Assembly (NCBI RefSeq): GCF_030014955.1
Contig: NZ_JAGRPV010000001.1
Location: forward strand, 1,054,001-1,118,000
Direction: 5' to 3'
DNA: 64,000 nucleotides
Origin: Cohnella hashimotonis
GTDB taxonomy: Bacteria; Bacillota; Bacilli; Paenibacillales; Paenibacillaceae
In this document: positions 26,702 to 35,974 of the stretch, piece after piece
Layout: each line of letters begins with the position of its first letter
Numbering within the stretch: position 1 is the stretch's first letter
The notes under the pieces: generated by a model
Databases searched by the model: none
What the model was told of the DNA's origin: nothing
Seen by the model: only the letters and a program-made list of their open reading frames with translations
Program-made: the position numbers and the translations under genes

Positions 26702-29368
26702 TTAAGTCAACGGTTGAATGCTTATCTGACCTTGATCGTTAACCGTCAGCCGAAAGCGCTTGCCGCCAGGAGACGTAAGAATGATGCCGTCTCCTGGCCG
26801 TACAAGCTCGACATCGTCATCGGCGGCGATATGGTAGCGCGGCGAAAAGGCGGCTAACGGTCCTTCGGAAAGCATCAGGCCGGCAAAATAGGTAGGGCGG
26901 TCGCGGGGGAGCTCGAGCGATACCTGTGAATAGATTACGGCTTGATCCGTCGGCGTATTGTCGATGCCCGTTATTTTGGACCAGGAACCACGAGGATAGA
27001 CAGTTTGACTGTAATAGGCGCGTCTGTCGATCGCGGCGGCTGTGCTGGCAGGGCCGGTTGCGTTCAAGCGGACATTGACGCCGCTCTGGGAAGTCGAATA
27101 AGCCCACAAGCTAAGCGACAGCGGAATGGAAGACGACGGATAAGATGCGGTTGCCAGATTGATTTGCAGCTGGCACAGGGCTGCATTGGCCGCAGGCGAG
27201 AATTGCAGAATCGCGGGAACGGGACCCAGCTCTTCGCGAAATATGCCGGGTGGCGGAACCGGCGAAGCTGCAGAAACCGTCAGCGTACCTCCAACGACTT
27301 TGTAAGAAGAGGGCGACTCCGGATTTTGCAGCAGGTTGCCGCGAACGACAGGATTAAAGGCGCGCAGCGTCCGGTCCCGGAGCAACGTTGCCGCGCTAAG
27401 CGACCGTTCAACATAAGGTTCTTTGGAAACGATCGTAGAGTAGTCCAGCGAGAGTCCTTCGAGGTCGGAAGTCGTCGCGAGCTTTTCGATTCTGGCCGCC
27501 CCCAAGGCACCGGGAGCCGGCGATGAGTAAAGATTGCCGGTTACGTGGCCGCGAGGGATATCGCTGTTGCCCAGCGTTCCGAGCCAAACGGCATATTGCT
27601 GACGTTGGGCGGCAGGGAGCAAGCTGTCGGGCAGCGCGAACTGCCATCCCTGCCTTGGATTCGAGTACTGGTAAGCGCTCCAGCTAAGTCCGAATCCGCC
27701 GGTGACGATGATATTCGACTCGGATTTGGGCAGCAGCTTGATGGCCGCTTCTCCGACCTGTTCATGCTGCACGGTATTAAATATACAGCTTAGACCTAAC
27801 ACCGAGTTGACCGAGGCATACAAGTCTGTATCGTCTATGACCTGATAGACCGAATAAGGAGAAAATCCCATATGAACGCGATGGAGCTGGGCGCCGAAGC
27901 CGCCGCTGTGATTGGAGACCGACTTGACGCCGAGCATCAATCCGCTGAACACGCCCGTGATATCGCAGCTTTCAAAATAGTAATCCCCGGTATTGCGCGA
28001 ACAGTAGACGCCGACGAGCCCGCTCAGCATACAATTGTAGAAGTATACGTGCCCGACGTCGTTATCGAGCAGTACGCCGGCTTTGAGCGAACTTGTACGG
28101 ACTTCATGGAACGACGGCCTGGCGGAGCCGGTTATGCGAATACCGCTGCTGCCGGATACGAACATATCGTAATGTTGTCCGCCGAACAAGGAAGGATCCG
28201 CCCAGGTCGGCGTATTCAAGGAGTAGGTCTCCCGGCCGCTGCCTACGCTGATGCCGGATAAGACGGTATTGGCGCCCGAGATTTCCAGGCAAGGCTTCAG
28301 ATCGTACGGCGCATACGGTTTAAACAGCAGATTGACGGTACCGTTGCCCGAAAGAGCGGCAGTCTGGACTGCGAGCGTGTCCCACACCGGGTAATAACCG
28401 GAGGGGAATGCAAGCTTGCCCAGGGCTCCCGAAGCGGCCAACGCGCGTTTGATTGGAATCGTATCGTCGTGCTCAATGAACTTGTTTACCGCAATCGGAG
28501 AGGAAGCGGCCAACGTCAGCTCCGTCGTGCCGCCGCCTGCGACGATCCGGGCTACGAACGAGCCGGGTGCCGGCAGCAGCGCAGGAATTGCCGGCGCATC
28601 GCTGCGAATCCCCGCGCCGCTGTCGGTCCATGTCGTATTCTGGACGCGTGCGAGCAGCTTGGCGGAGGCGGCGGTTCTTCCGTAAATGGCATAAGCTGCG
28701 GCATTAGTTGCCGGCGCCCAGCTCAAGACGACGGCGTTCAACGGCGTTATGGCGGCCGGCGCGTTGTTTACGGTTAGCGTCGCAGGCGCCGATATGCCGC
28801 CCGTGTCGTCCAACGCTACAACAGCGTAGCTGTATGCGGTTTTTCCGGTCATTCCTTTGATGGCTGCTTGTAACTTCGTTGGTGCCGCTGCGCGACAGGG
28901 TGCCGCATCCGGAATCGACACATATTCTCCATTGCGGAAATCGAGCTTGCTTTGAAGCTTTAATAGATTGGCGTTTTTACCGATTGCGCCCATAACGCTG
29001 TTCCTGCTGCCCGATGCGCCAAACCACTGGGGATAAACCTCCGGGACGTCCATCGGTCCGGCAATTTGACCTTCTCCTCCGAATATCGGATAAAGCCCCG
29101 CGGAGATTTGACTGAGCATAGAGACGGTCACGCCCGGATCGGGTTCAAGTATAGCCTGATCGGTCATCAGGACGGACAGGCTCTTGGGAAATTCCAAGCT
29201 CGTTCCCAGCCTGTAGCGGCCGGGAGGGAACAAGATCCCCGCCGTTTTAGGCGTCGAACCCGTATTCGAGGCGTTGGCTGCTGCAATCGCATTCGCAATC
29301 GCTCGCGTGTCGTCGTTCGTGCCGTTGCCTGCGGCGCCGTAATCTTTGACGTTCAGATAGCCTTCCAT
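26702..29368 (-). CDS. pectin-lyase-fold (tailspike/depolymerase-like) protein
   Basis: An 888-residue protein beginning with the pectate-lyase-3/tailspike signature (NVKDYGAAGNGTNDDTRAIANAI, then GILFPPGRYRLGTSLEFP), which marks right-handed beta-helix proteins that bind or cut polysaccharides. An inserted fibronectin-like module (about residues 165-265, KLQAAIKGMTGKTAYSYAVVAL) interrupts the helix. The C-terminal 200 residues look like a carbohydrate-binding beta-sandwich. No signal peptide is seen, so its route outside the cell is unexplained. The ATG at 29368 is favoured over the nearby GTG because of ribosome-site spacing. It follows the membrane-anchored hydrolase gene by about 100 bases. 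No phage structural genes surround it. Confidence 0.75.
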   Translation of the reverse strand: MEGYLNVKDYGAAGNGTNDDTRAIANAIAAANASNTGSTPKTAGILFPPGRYRLGTSLEFPKSLSVLMTDQAILEPDPGVTVSMLSQISAGLYPIFGGEGQIAGPMDVPEVYPQWFGASGSRNSVMGAIGKNANLLKLQSKLDFRNGEYVSIPDAAPCRAAAPTKLQAAIKGMTGKTAYSYAVVALDDTGGISAPATLTVNNAPAAITPLNAVVLSWAPATNAAAYAIYGRTAASAKLLARVQNTTWTDSGAGIRSDAPAIPALLPAPGSFVARIVAGGGTTELTLAASSPIAVNKFIEHDDTIPIKRALAASGALGKLAFPSGYYPVWDTLAVQTAALSGNGTVNLLFKPYAPYDLKPCLEISGANTVLSGISVGSGRETYSLNTPTWADPSLFGGQHYDMFVSGSSGIRITGSARPSFHEVRTSSLKAGVLLDNDVGHVYFYNCMLSGLVGVYCSRNTGDYYFESCDITGVFSGLMLGVKSVSNHSGGFGAQLHRVHMGFSPYSVYQVIDDTDLYASVNSVLGLSCIFNTVQHEQVGEAAIKLLPKSESNIIVTGGFGLSWSAYQYSNPRQGWQFALPDSLLPAAQRQQYAVWLGTLGNSDIPRGHVTGNLYSSPAPGALGAARIEKLATTSDLEGLSLDYSTIVSKEPYVERSLSAATLLRDRTLRAFNPVVRGNLLQNPESPSSYKVVGGTLTVSAASPVPPPGIFREELGPVPAILQFSPAANAALCQLQINLATASYPSSSIPLSLSLWAYSTSQSGVNVRLNATGPASTAAAIDRRAYYSQTVYPRGSWSKITGIDNTPTDQAVIYSQVSLELPRDRPTYFAGLMLSEGPLAAFSPRYHIAADDDVELVRPGDGIILTSPGGKRFRLTVNDQGQISIQPLT

Positions 29369-29466
29369 GGCGGTCTTCACCTCTCCCGATACTTAGATTG
29401 GCCATAATAGCGGCTACTCTATGTTATTCGGGTCGGGAGTTCGAGCGACGGCGCTTGTACGCATGA

Positions 29467-32358
29467 TTAACCGGCTTGCGGCCAGAGTACGCCTTGAACA
29501 TCGTAATTCCAAGCGGGATATCGCGTTTGAACGGAATCCGCGTCACCCTGCAATTCGATGCTGACGCCGTCTCCGACATGGAAATCGGGTAAAAAGATAC
29601 TTGCCGGGGCGCCCTCATTCACGAGCAATTCAGCGATATTATCGTCTCCGTCGACGACGGTCACGGGTTCTTTGACCTGACTGTCGCTTGCCCAATATAA
29701 CGTATAGTCGAAAGGCTTGTTCTGGTTGTTTTCGACGGTAAACACAAAATCGTAAGATTGACCGGCGGCAAGGCGAATCGAACCGGACTTATTGTTGGTC
29801 GTACCGCAGCCGTTAATTACATATTTGCTGTCTATCATCAACGAGAACTTGCAAGGGTTCATATCGATCAGGAATGTATACTCTTCAGCGTACTCCGGTT
29901 GAATCTTGCCTTTGAACACCCATACGCCCTTGCCCAATTGCGCTTTTTTGCTTGTTATCATCGGAACCGAGACGACCGAAGCGGGCGTTGGCGAAGATAT
30001 ATTCTCGTATCGGCTGAGCGTGAACGTTCCTCCGCTTCGTATCGGATAGGGGCCCCATCGGATTTTTGCGGTGCCCGACCGATTGGAACTAAAGGTCAAA
30101 TTGGCGCCGGAATCCTTTTTCTCCAGGCGGACATCGCTGATAAGCGGGCTTGGATTTGACTTGTTTTCTTCAATCATTAAAAAGCGGGGGTAATCCGAGC
30201 TGCTTACCTCGACCGTCAAGGAACGGGGCGTGCTCTCCAGAATAAGCGCAGGAATCCGCTGATCGGAGATAGGATCGTATGAATATGCCGTTACCCCCTG
30301 ACCGTTCACATTGTTTAACGTAATCTCAAATTTCTGATTGGGCATGGCGTATCGGAGCGGGTCGAGGACGGACTTGTCTTTTTGCCATTCCTTCGTCAAA
30401 TCCCTCGTTACGACGTAGTACCCGATCGCAAACCGATTGGCATTCAACTGATAGGGCAAAATAGCGAGATCGTCCATGTTGTTCGTGTCCGGATGATCGG
30501 CCGTACCGTTGCCGGGAAGGGCGACTTGCGGATTCTTTTCGACGATGCGCGACACTTCGATAGACCTGGGATTGTCGATAAGCTGCCCCGATCTCATGAC
30601 CTTGGTTACTCTGGCAAGAGCGTCTATTTGAGGACCTGCAAGATTTCGCGCTTTTTCGGTCAGCTTGTAGCCGTTTCTGCTCAACTCTTCAAAGAAGGCG
30701 TCGTTAATAAGTCCATAGTTGAGATCTCCGCCTTTCGCGGAATAAAGCTCTACGGTTTGCACGCCTTTGTGGCTGTAGAAGGTGAAGAGCCGGAGCGTGG
30801 ACTTGGCGCCGATTTGCTGCATGAGCGATCGAAGACGGTTGTCGTTTTTGCTTACGCCCGCTTGCGAAGCGATCTTTTCCGAGAACGGGCTTCGCCACCA
30901 GTTGGTTTCGGTCATCCATACCTCTGCCTGCCGGCCGTCTCCGGAATTCGAATAGCGTCCATGCGGGCTGAAGGGCCCGGGGAAGGGCTGCAGGTCTCTG
31001 ACGATGTATTCGGTATGGTAGGCGTAGAACCAATATTCGGGCATGGCATACGTATGAGCGGGGAGGTAATCTTTGCTACCCGGATTGATTTGCCCATTCG
31101 CGGAGATGTACTTTTTGTTATCGGTCTGCGCATTGTGCGCGAATGACGATTGCGGTCCGTTATAGCCCGTATAGTAATGTCTGCTGAAGCCGGCCTCTCC
31201 GGCAAAGAGCTCCGCTCCATTTTCCCACGGCCGCTGGTTCGAGAAGCCGCTGATAACGCGCACGCCGGCGAGCTTTTTTTGTTTGGCAAAAGCGATGGTC
31301 ATCGGCAGCAGGACTTCGCCACCTGAGGCTTTGCGGTTGCCTAGCGTATACACGGGGTATTGAGAAAATTGCAGCTTCGGGTCGTAGTAATTGCCGATAT
31401 CGAGAAATTGGCTTCCGAACGTCATTTCATTCCACACTTCGAGATCGAATCCCTTGTCCGCCGGATTGTTTTGCGTACCTAAAGCGTCCATAAGCATCTT
31501 CGTGACCGTGTTCAAGTATACGTTCCAGCCGTTCAGGGTTTGCTGGGCTGCGGGGTTGTCCTTTCCGTCGGCGAATTTCGTCCCGGAAAGCGGGCGGTAT
31601 TTCAGTCGAGTAAGATTGAGCATGCCTGCCTTCAAGTCTTTTGATAGGGGGGCCGACAGCGTCAATTTGCCTGTCTTGGCGTCGACGGCCGTAATGACCG
31701 GGTACATGGTCTGATAAGCTTGACCGCTTAAGCCGGTATACTGGGGGACGATGCCTGAAACGTTGTCTACGTAGATGGCCTTGTCTCCTTTGGAAGCGCT
31801 TTTCTTTAAATGAAGCTTTAGCGTTTTGCCGGGAACGGGATTGCCTGCATTGGCATTCAACAGGACAATCGGCCGGATGCCGTGCTTCTTGAGCGCAGAG
31901 ACGATAGAAACGAATCGGCTGCCCTGCGGCTCGCTCAGCACGTTTTCATTATCGAAAGAAACATTGCCCCAGCCGATTTCGATTCGAGCGGAACCGATTC
32001 CGGCTTCGGAGAGCAGCTGGGCCGTCGCGTCCGCTTCTTGCGGACTCACGCCGTTCAGGACTACGCCAAGCGTGTCGAGGAAACGGCTGCCATCCCAGGT
32101 GTCCATGTATGAGCGCCAGGGCGCGCGGTCGATCGAGGAAACGCCGAACGGTATTTCTTGCTGTTTCCAATCGACATAGGGCCGATTCATCGTTTTTTCG
32201 TTCGGGCTTGCTTGGTCGACCGCCGCCGAAGTTCGAGGCTCCGCAAAACCTGACCATTCATAACCGATCGCCCCAAGCAGCAATAACAATCCTAGTACAG
32301 CGGCACCTGTCCATAGCGAACGCAAACGACGGTACCTTTTAAATAAAATGACGAGCAA
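29467..32358 (-). CDS. membrane-anchored clan-A-type glycoside hydrolase with PA14 domain
   Basis: A 963-residue surface enzyme. A basic start and one hydrophobic segment (about residues 17-33) act as signal anchor. The TIM-barrel domain shows a likely acid/base Glu311 (LEVWNEMTFG) and nucleophile Glu484 (EVWMTETNWW), as in GH39/GH5-like enzymes. Residues about 790-930 resemble a PA14 carbohydrate-binding domain (KGKIQPEYAEEYTFLIDM, SIRLAAGQSYDFVF). A TTG start with AGGCAGGTG upstream is used; the operator at 32395-32409 is 37 bases in front. It may cut or remodel the polysaccharide made by the nearby operon. The exact GH family is uncertain. Confidence 0.75.
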   Translation of the reverse strand: MLVILFKRYRRLRSLWTGAAVLGLLLLLGAIGYEWSGFAEPRTSAAVDQASPNEKTMNRPYVDWKQQEIPFGVSSIDRAPWRSYMDTWDGSRFLDTLGVVLNGVSPQEADATAQLLSEAGIGSARIEIGWGNVSFDNENVLSEPQGSRFVSIVSALKKHGIRPIVLLNANAGNPVPGKTLKLHLKKSASKGDKAIYVDNVSGIVPQYTGLSGQAYQTMYPVITAVDAKTGKLTLSAPLSKDLKAGMLNLTRLKYRPLSGTKFADGKDNPAAQQTLNGWNVYLNTVTKMLMDALGTQNNPADKGFDLEVWNEMTFGSQFLDIGNYYDPKLQFSQYPVYTLGNRKASGGEVLLPMTIAFAKQKKLAGVRVISGFSNQRPWENGAELFAGEAGFSRHYYTGYNGPQSSFAHNAQTDNKKYISANGQINPGSKDYLPAHTYAMPEYWFYAYHTEYIVRDLQPFPGPFSPHGRYSNSGDGRQAEVWMTETNWWRSPFSEKIASQAGVSKNDNRLRSLMQQIGAKSTLRLFTFYSHKGVQTVELYSAKGGDLNYGLINDAFFEELSRNGYKLTEKARNLAGPQIDALARVTKVMRSGQLIDNPRSIEVSRIVEKNPQVALPGNGTADHPDTNNMDDLAILPYQLNANRFAIGYYVVTRDLTKEWQKDKSVLDPLRYAMPNQKFEITLNNVNGQGVTAYSYDPISDQRIPALILESTPRSLTVEVSSSDYPRFLMIEENKSNPSPLISDVRLEKKDSGANLTFSSNRSGTAKIRWGPYPIRSGGTFTLSRYENISSPTPASVVSVPMITSKKAQLGKGVWVFKGKIQPEYAEEYTFLIDMNPCKFSLMIDSKYVINGCGTTNNKSGSIRLAAGQSYDFVFTVENNQNKPFDYTLYWASDSQVKEPVTVVDGDDNIAELLVNEGAPASIFLPDFHVGDGVSIELQGDADSVQTRYPAWNYDVQGVLWPQAG

Positions 32359-32394
32359 AGCTCAACACCTGCCTAACGGGTCTATAGGTTTATT

Positions 32395-32409
32395 GATACA
32401 CAATGTATC
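32395..32409. promoter_or_regulatory. perfect GATACANNNTGTATC operator, hydrolase side of divergent promoter
   Basis: GATACA-CAA-TGTATC, all 12 arm positions perfect. It lies 37 bases upstream of the minus-strand hydrolase start and overlaps a possible -10 (TATGAT on the minus strand). Confidence 0.75.
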
Positions 32410-32463
32410 ATATATAGGCGAAAAAATCGAGAAGGGGATCTGATTCGCATTTTAAAAAAGTGG

Positions 32464-32492
32464 TTGACACATGTTGGCATGTAAGTTAAATT
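32464..32492 (+). promoter_or_regulatory. promoter of the lasso peptide operon
   Basis: TTGACA at 32464-32469 and TAAATT at 32487-32492 with a 17-base spacer. The expected start falls at about 32499-32502, directly before the operator at 32505. Confidence 0.65.
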
Positions 32493-32504
32493 AAAACCAC
32501 AAAC

Positions 32505-32519
32505 GATACAGATAGTATC
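32505..32519. promoter_or_regulatory. GATACA-type operator at the lasso operon start site
   Basis: GATACA-GAT-AGTATC matches 11 of 12 arm positions. It begins 12 bases after the -10 box, so a bound protein would block transcription. A weaker third copy (GATACG-AAT-GGGATC) is at 32536-32550, next to the ribosome site. Confidence 0.7.
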
Positions 32520-32565
32520 AAAAACCGAACGAGACGATACGAATGGGATCGGAGGGGGAGCTTGG

Positions 32566-34551
32566 ATGAGCGCAATAGCAGGCATATTTAATTACGGAAG
32601 CGCGGATACGAGGAGCCCTTATGACGAAGGGATATCGCTCATGGGTTCCCTCTCCCGATATCCCGCGGACGACGTTCGAATGTGGAGCAGCGGAAGGCTG
32701 TTTCTCGGCTGCCATGCCCAGTGGGTGACGCCGGAATCGATCGGGGAAATTCTCCCCTGGTATGACGGCCAACGCGGACTTGCCATTACGGCCGATGCGA
32801 TTCTCGACAATCGTGAGGAATTGGCGAATCAATTAGGCGTTCCGCCTGCCGAACTTGCCGAACTGCCCGACGCTCGCTTGCTTTTGCTAGCCTATACGAA
32901 ATGGGGAGAAGACATGCCCCGGCATTTAATCGGGGACTTCGCCTTCGCCATTTGGGACGAATCCGAGGAGACGCTCTTCGGGGCAAGAGATTTCACTGGC
33001 AACAGAACCCTCTATTATAACGATAACGGCGCTCGTTTCGCCTTTTGCACGACCATCGCTCCTTTGCTGCCGCTGGACGGCGTCGGCGACAAGCTGAATG
33101 AAACCTGGATCGCGGAATACCTGGCCAGCCCCAGCCGACTGGAGACCATCGATGCTGCCTCGACCGTATTCGGGCGCGTCAAACAGTTGCCTCCGTCCCA
33201 TACCTTTACGATGCGGGCCGGGAACTTGCGAGTGAAAAGGTACGGCACGTTCGAACATGCCGGTACGTTAAAGCTCTCCTCCGACGGAGAATACCACGAG
33301 GCTTTTTTAGAGGTATTTGGAAAAGCGGTCGCCAGTCGATTGCGGACCTATAAGGAAGCGGGTTCCTTCTTGAGCGGTGGCCTCGACTCGGGCACGGTCG
33401 TAGGTCTGGCAGCAAGAGAATTGCGGCGAAGAAATAAGGTCTTGCATACATACAGCGCGATACCGCTGGAGTCCGGAGGGGCCTGGACGTCCAAAAGCCG
33501 GGTTGCCGACGAGCGTCCCATGATCTCTGCGACGGTGGCGCACGTAGGCAATATTCGTGAGAACTATTTACGATTCGAAGATCGAAGCCCCCTTACCGAG
33601 ATGGACGAATGGCTCGACACGATGGAGATGCCCTATAAATTTATCGAAAACTCCTATTGGTTCGGAAATATTTTCGAGCAAGCGGCAAAGGATGGCGTCG
33701 GCGTCCTGCTTAACGGCGCGCGCGGCAATTTCACCGTATCGTTCGGACCCGCGCTGGAATATTACGCTTTACTGCTCAAACGGCTCAGGTTCGTGAAGCT
33801 TTACAGAGAAATTTATCAGTACAGCCGGTTTAAAGGCATCGGCCGCCGAAGAGTGCTGGGCTTTATGAAGGACAGGTTGTTTCCCGCGAAGATCCCTGCG
33901 GACGAGAGAAGCGCGCTGACCGGATTGATCGCGCCGGAGCTTGCGGCGCGGACCGGCATTTTCGCGAAATTGACGGAAGCGGGCATCGACTTGTCCGGTA
34001 AGCGACTGCCCGACATGATCTCCGCACGGCGCGATCAATTCGAGCAGGTTCATCATTGGACGAACAGCGGCACTAGCGGTACAAAGTTGTCGCTGCGGCA
34101 CGGCGTCTGGTATCGGGATCCTACCAACGATCTGAGAGTCGTCCGATTCTGTCTGTCCGTGCCGCTCGATCAATATGTGAGGGACGGAATGGACAGAGCT
34201 TTAATACGGAGGGCTACGGAGGGTTTGCTTCCCGACGAAGTGCGGTTAAACGGCAAAACGAGAGGAATTCAAGGCGCCGACGGCATCGCGCGACTCGCGC
34301 CTTCATGGCCGCAATTCGTCAAGGAAATCGAGGAGATGTGCCGGAACGACACGATGGCCGAGTGGCTGCATATGCCGGTCGTCCGCGCTGCGGCATCAAA
34401 ATACAAGGACATACCCGGACCTGCTGCCATCTACGAAGCCGATCTTACGCTGCTCATGCGCAGTCTCGTCTTATTCAGATTCGTTAACCGCTTGAAAGGA
34501 GGTGATTTACATGAACAAAGAATGGACGAAGCCTTCGCTGGAAGTGCTTGA
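32566..34551 (+). CDS. lasso peptide macrolactam synthetase (asparagine-synthetase-like)
   Basis: Closes the lasso ring by adenylating the ring Asp and joining it to the core N-terminus. Of 661 residues, the first 200 form a glutaminase-like domain that starts MSAIAG, lacking the catalytic Cys2 of true asparagine synthetase, and the C-terminal part is the ATP-pyrophosphatase domain with SGGLDS at 270-275. It is the first gene of an operon that contains a lasso precursor, RRE protein and peptidase, so a primary asparagine synthetase is excluded. The ATG has a GGAGGGGG site. Its last 41 bases overlap the precursor gene in another frame, and they include the precursor's ribosome site. Confidence 0.93.
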   Translation: MSAIAGIFNYGSADTRSPYDEGISLMGSLSRYPADDVRMWSSGRLFLGCHAQWVTPESIGEILPWYDGQRGLAITADAILDNREELANQLGVPPAELAELPDARLLLLAYTKWGEDMPRHLIGDFAFAIWDESEETLFGARDFTGNRTLYYNDNGARFAFCTTIAPLLPLDGVGDKLNETWIAEYLASPSRLETIDAASTVFGRVKQLPPSHTFTMRAGNLRVKRYGTFEHAGTLKLSSDGEYHEAFLEVFGKAVASRLRTYKEAGSFLSGGLDSGTVVGLAARELRRRNKVLHTYSAIPLESGGAWTSKSRVADERPMISATVAHVGNIRENYLRFEDRSPLTEMDEWLDTMEMPYKFIENSYWFGNIFEQAAKDGVGVLLNGARGNFTVSFGPALEYYALLLKRLRFVKLYREIYQYSRFKGIGRRRVLGFMKDRLFPAKIPADERSALTGLIAPELAARTGIFAKLTEAGIDLSGKRLPDMISARRDQFEQVHHWTNSGTSGTKLSLRHGVWYRDPTNDLRVVRFCLSVPLDQYVRDGMDRALIRRATEGLLPDEVRLNGKTRGIQGADGIARLAPSWPQFVKEIEEMCRNDTMAEWLHMPVVRAAASKYKDIPGPAAIYEADLTLLMRSLVLFRFVNRLKGGDLHEQRMDEAFAGSA

Positions 34552-34633
34552 GGTAAAACTGACGTTCGCCGGCCCTGGCGTAACGATTCCGGACTCCCTT
34601 GATCCGGACGAAGCGACTCAGCACCACAGCTAA
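34511..34633 (+). CDS. lasso peptide precursor, paeninodin type
   Basis: A 40-residue precursor with an ideal AAAGGAGGTGA site. The leader is residues 1-19 (MNKEWTKPSLEVLEVKLTF) with the conserved Thr at -2 (T18). The core starts at Ala20. Its first nine residues AGPGVTIPD predict an Ala1-Asp9 macrolactam; the tail reads SLDPDEATQHHS and ends in Ser21. This mirrors paeninodin, whose core starts AGPGTSTPD and also ends in Ser that a kinase phosphorylates. The gene is nested 41 bases into the cyclase gene and followed by a hairpin. It is too short for most ORF callers. Confidence 0.93.
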   Translation: MNKEWTKPSLEVLEVKLTFAGPGVTIPDSLDPDEATQHHS

Positions 34634-34643
34634 TGCATCCTCA

Positions 34644-34681
34644 GCAAGGGCCCTTATACGCAAACGTATGAGGGCCTTTGC
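34644..34681 (+). terminator. hairpin after the lasso precursor gene
   Basis: GCAAGGGCCCTTATACG (34644-34660) pairs with CGTATGAGGGCCTTTGC (34665-34681) with two wobble/mismatched positions and a CAAA loop. It starts 10 bases after the precursor stop. Without a U tract it probably works as an mRNA-stability or leaky-termination element favouring precursor expression. Confidence 0.6.
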
Positions 34682-34709
34682 GATGAAAAATCCCCCTGGA
34701 GTGAAGCGG

Positions 34710-35660
34710 ATGGCGACAAGCACGTTAAAAAAGCAGGCTTACAAGGCTTTCGGATGCACGATGCTGAGCGATATCGCGTTTCCCGAATTACCGAAATGCG
34801 AAGGGCATGAAGGATATGCCGAGTCGCAAGGCATAATCGTCGAACTGGCTGATCTCACCGAATCGTGGTCAGCGCTGTCGCAGCCGGGGCGCAGCTCGTA
34901 CGCAGCGCCGGGCCGGGTTATGTTCCGAGTGCCGGGAACGGCGATCTACGATATCAAAGATGGACGGCATATTGCCGTATGCCCGGAGGAAACCGCAGAC
35001 GAAGACGAGCTGCGCTTGTTCATTCTCGGTTCGTGCATGGGCGCGGCATTAATGCAGCGGGGACTCCTGCCGCTTCACGGCAGCGCGGTGGCGATTGACG
35101 GACAGGCCTACGGTATCGTGGGCGATTCGGGTGCAGGAAAGTCGACGTTGGCTGCAGCGTTTCTTCAGGCGGGTTTCCCGCTCATTAGCGATGACGTTAT
35201 CGCGCTCGATTTTTCCGGCGGGTATGCCAGACCGCTGGTCATCCCTTCTTATCCGCAGCAGAAACTATGGCAGCAAAGTCTGGACGGCTTCGGCATTTCG
35301 AATGAATCGCTCCGTCCGATCTTTAAGCGCGAGACCAAATTTGCCGTACCGCTTAAAGCGGGCTATCATTCGCAGCCGATTCCGCTCGCCGGCATCTTCG
35401 AGCTCGTAAAGTCCGATCAGAAAGAGCCGTCGCTTGTTCCTGTGGTCAAGCTGGATAGGCTGTCTCTCCTGCGACGTCATACGTACCGGCAATTTTGGCT
35501 GGATCGGTTGGGGTTGACGGATTGGCATTTTCGCAAGACGGCCGAATTGGCCGCCCGTATCGACATTTTTAGGCTGGAACGTCCTGACGCGGGCTTTACC
35601 GCACCGGACTTGGTGAAGCGTATGCTTCATATTTTATCAAAGGAAGGCTGGTCACCATGA
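34710..35660 (+). CDS. HPr-kinase-like lasso peptide kinase
   Basis: Tailoring kinase of 316 residues related to HPr kinase/phosphorylase and to the paeninodin kinase PadeK, which phosphorylates the C-terminal Ser of the precursor. The Walker A motif GDSGAGKST is at residues 138-146, preceded by PLHGSAVAIDG and followed by PLISDDVIAL, all typical. The reading frame extends back over the precursor gene, but the ATG at 34710 after the hairpin, with GGAGTGA upstream, is preferred; GTG at 34701 is an alternative. Its stop overlaps the next start (ATGA). A role in carbon catabolite control is unlikely in this operon. Confidence 0.88.
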   Translation: MATSTLKKQAYKAFGCTMLSDIAFPELPKCEGHEGYAESQGIIVELADLTESWSALSQPGRSSYAAPGRVMFRVPGTAIYDIKDGRHIAVCPEETADEDELRLFILGSCMGAALMQRGLLPLHGSAVAIDGQAYGIVGDSGAGKSTLAAAFLQAGFPLISDDVIALDFSGGYARPLVIPSYPQQKLWQQSLDGFGISNESLRPIFKRETKFAVPLKAGYHSQPIPLAGIFELVKSDQKEPSLVPVVKLDRLSLLRRHTYRQFWLDRLGLTDWHFRKTAELAARIDIFRLERPDAGFTAPDLVKRMLHILSKEGWSP

Positions 35661-35974
35661 CGATTGAAACGGCGATTCCGCAACAGGCTACGATTCGGCA
35701 GACGCCAGGCAATATTGTCAGCGATATGGACGGAGAAAAAGTGATGCTGAACGTTCAACTCGGCAAATATTTTAATCTTGGCGAAATCGGCGGGCGAGTC
35801 TGGGAACTGATCGGGAACGTAACGACCGTCGAAGCGCTTGTCGATCAATTGACAGCCGAGTATGCGGTCGAGCGGGAGACTTGCGAGGCGCATGTCCGGT
35901 CTTTTCTGGCGCAGCTCTCCGAGCAGCAATTAATTACGGTATCGGCCGCAGGAGGGCCGGATGAGCGCGCTTAG
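35657..35974 (+). CDS. lasso peptide RRE/PqqD-like protein (B1)
   Basis: A 105-residue leader-binding protein of the PqqD family (RiPP recognition element), which delivers the precursor to the peptidase and cyclase. The core pattern VSDMDGEKVMLNVQLGKYFNLGEIGGRVWELI is typical (position about 19-50). The start codon overlaps the kinase stop. It overlaps the start of the B2 gene by 14 bases. Confidence 0.92.
   Translation: MTIETAIPQQATIRQTPGNIVSDMDGEKVMLNVQLGKYFNLGEIGGRVWELIGNVTTVEALVDQLTAEYAVERETCEAHVRSFLAQLSEQQLITVSAAGGPDERA

Noticed and set aside
26702..29368. Prophage tailspike indicating a prophage
   Set aside because: No capsid, tail, portal, terminase or integrase genes nearby, and it shares direction with a surface hydrolase gene.
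32566..34551. Asparagine synthetase for amino-acid metabolism
   Set aside because: No Cys2 nucleophile and full lasso operon context.
34710..35660. HPr kinase of carbon catabolite repression
   Set aside because: Only the P-loop region is shared; it sits between the lasso precursor and RRE genes.
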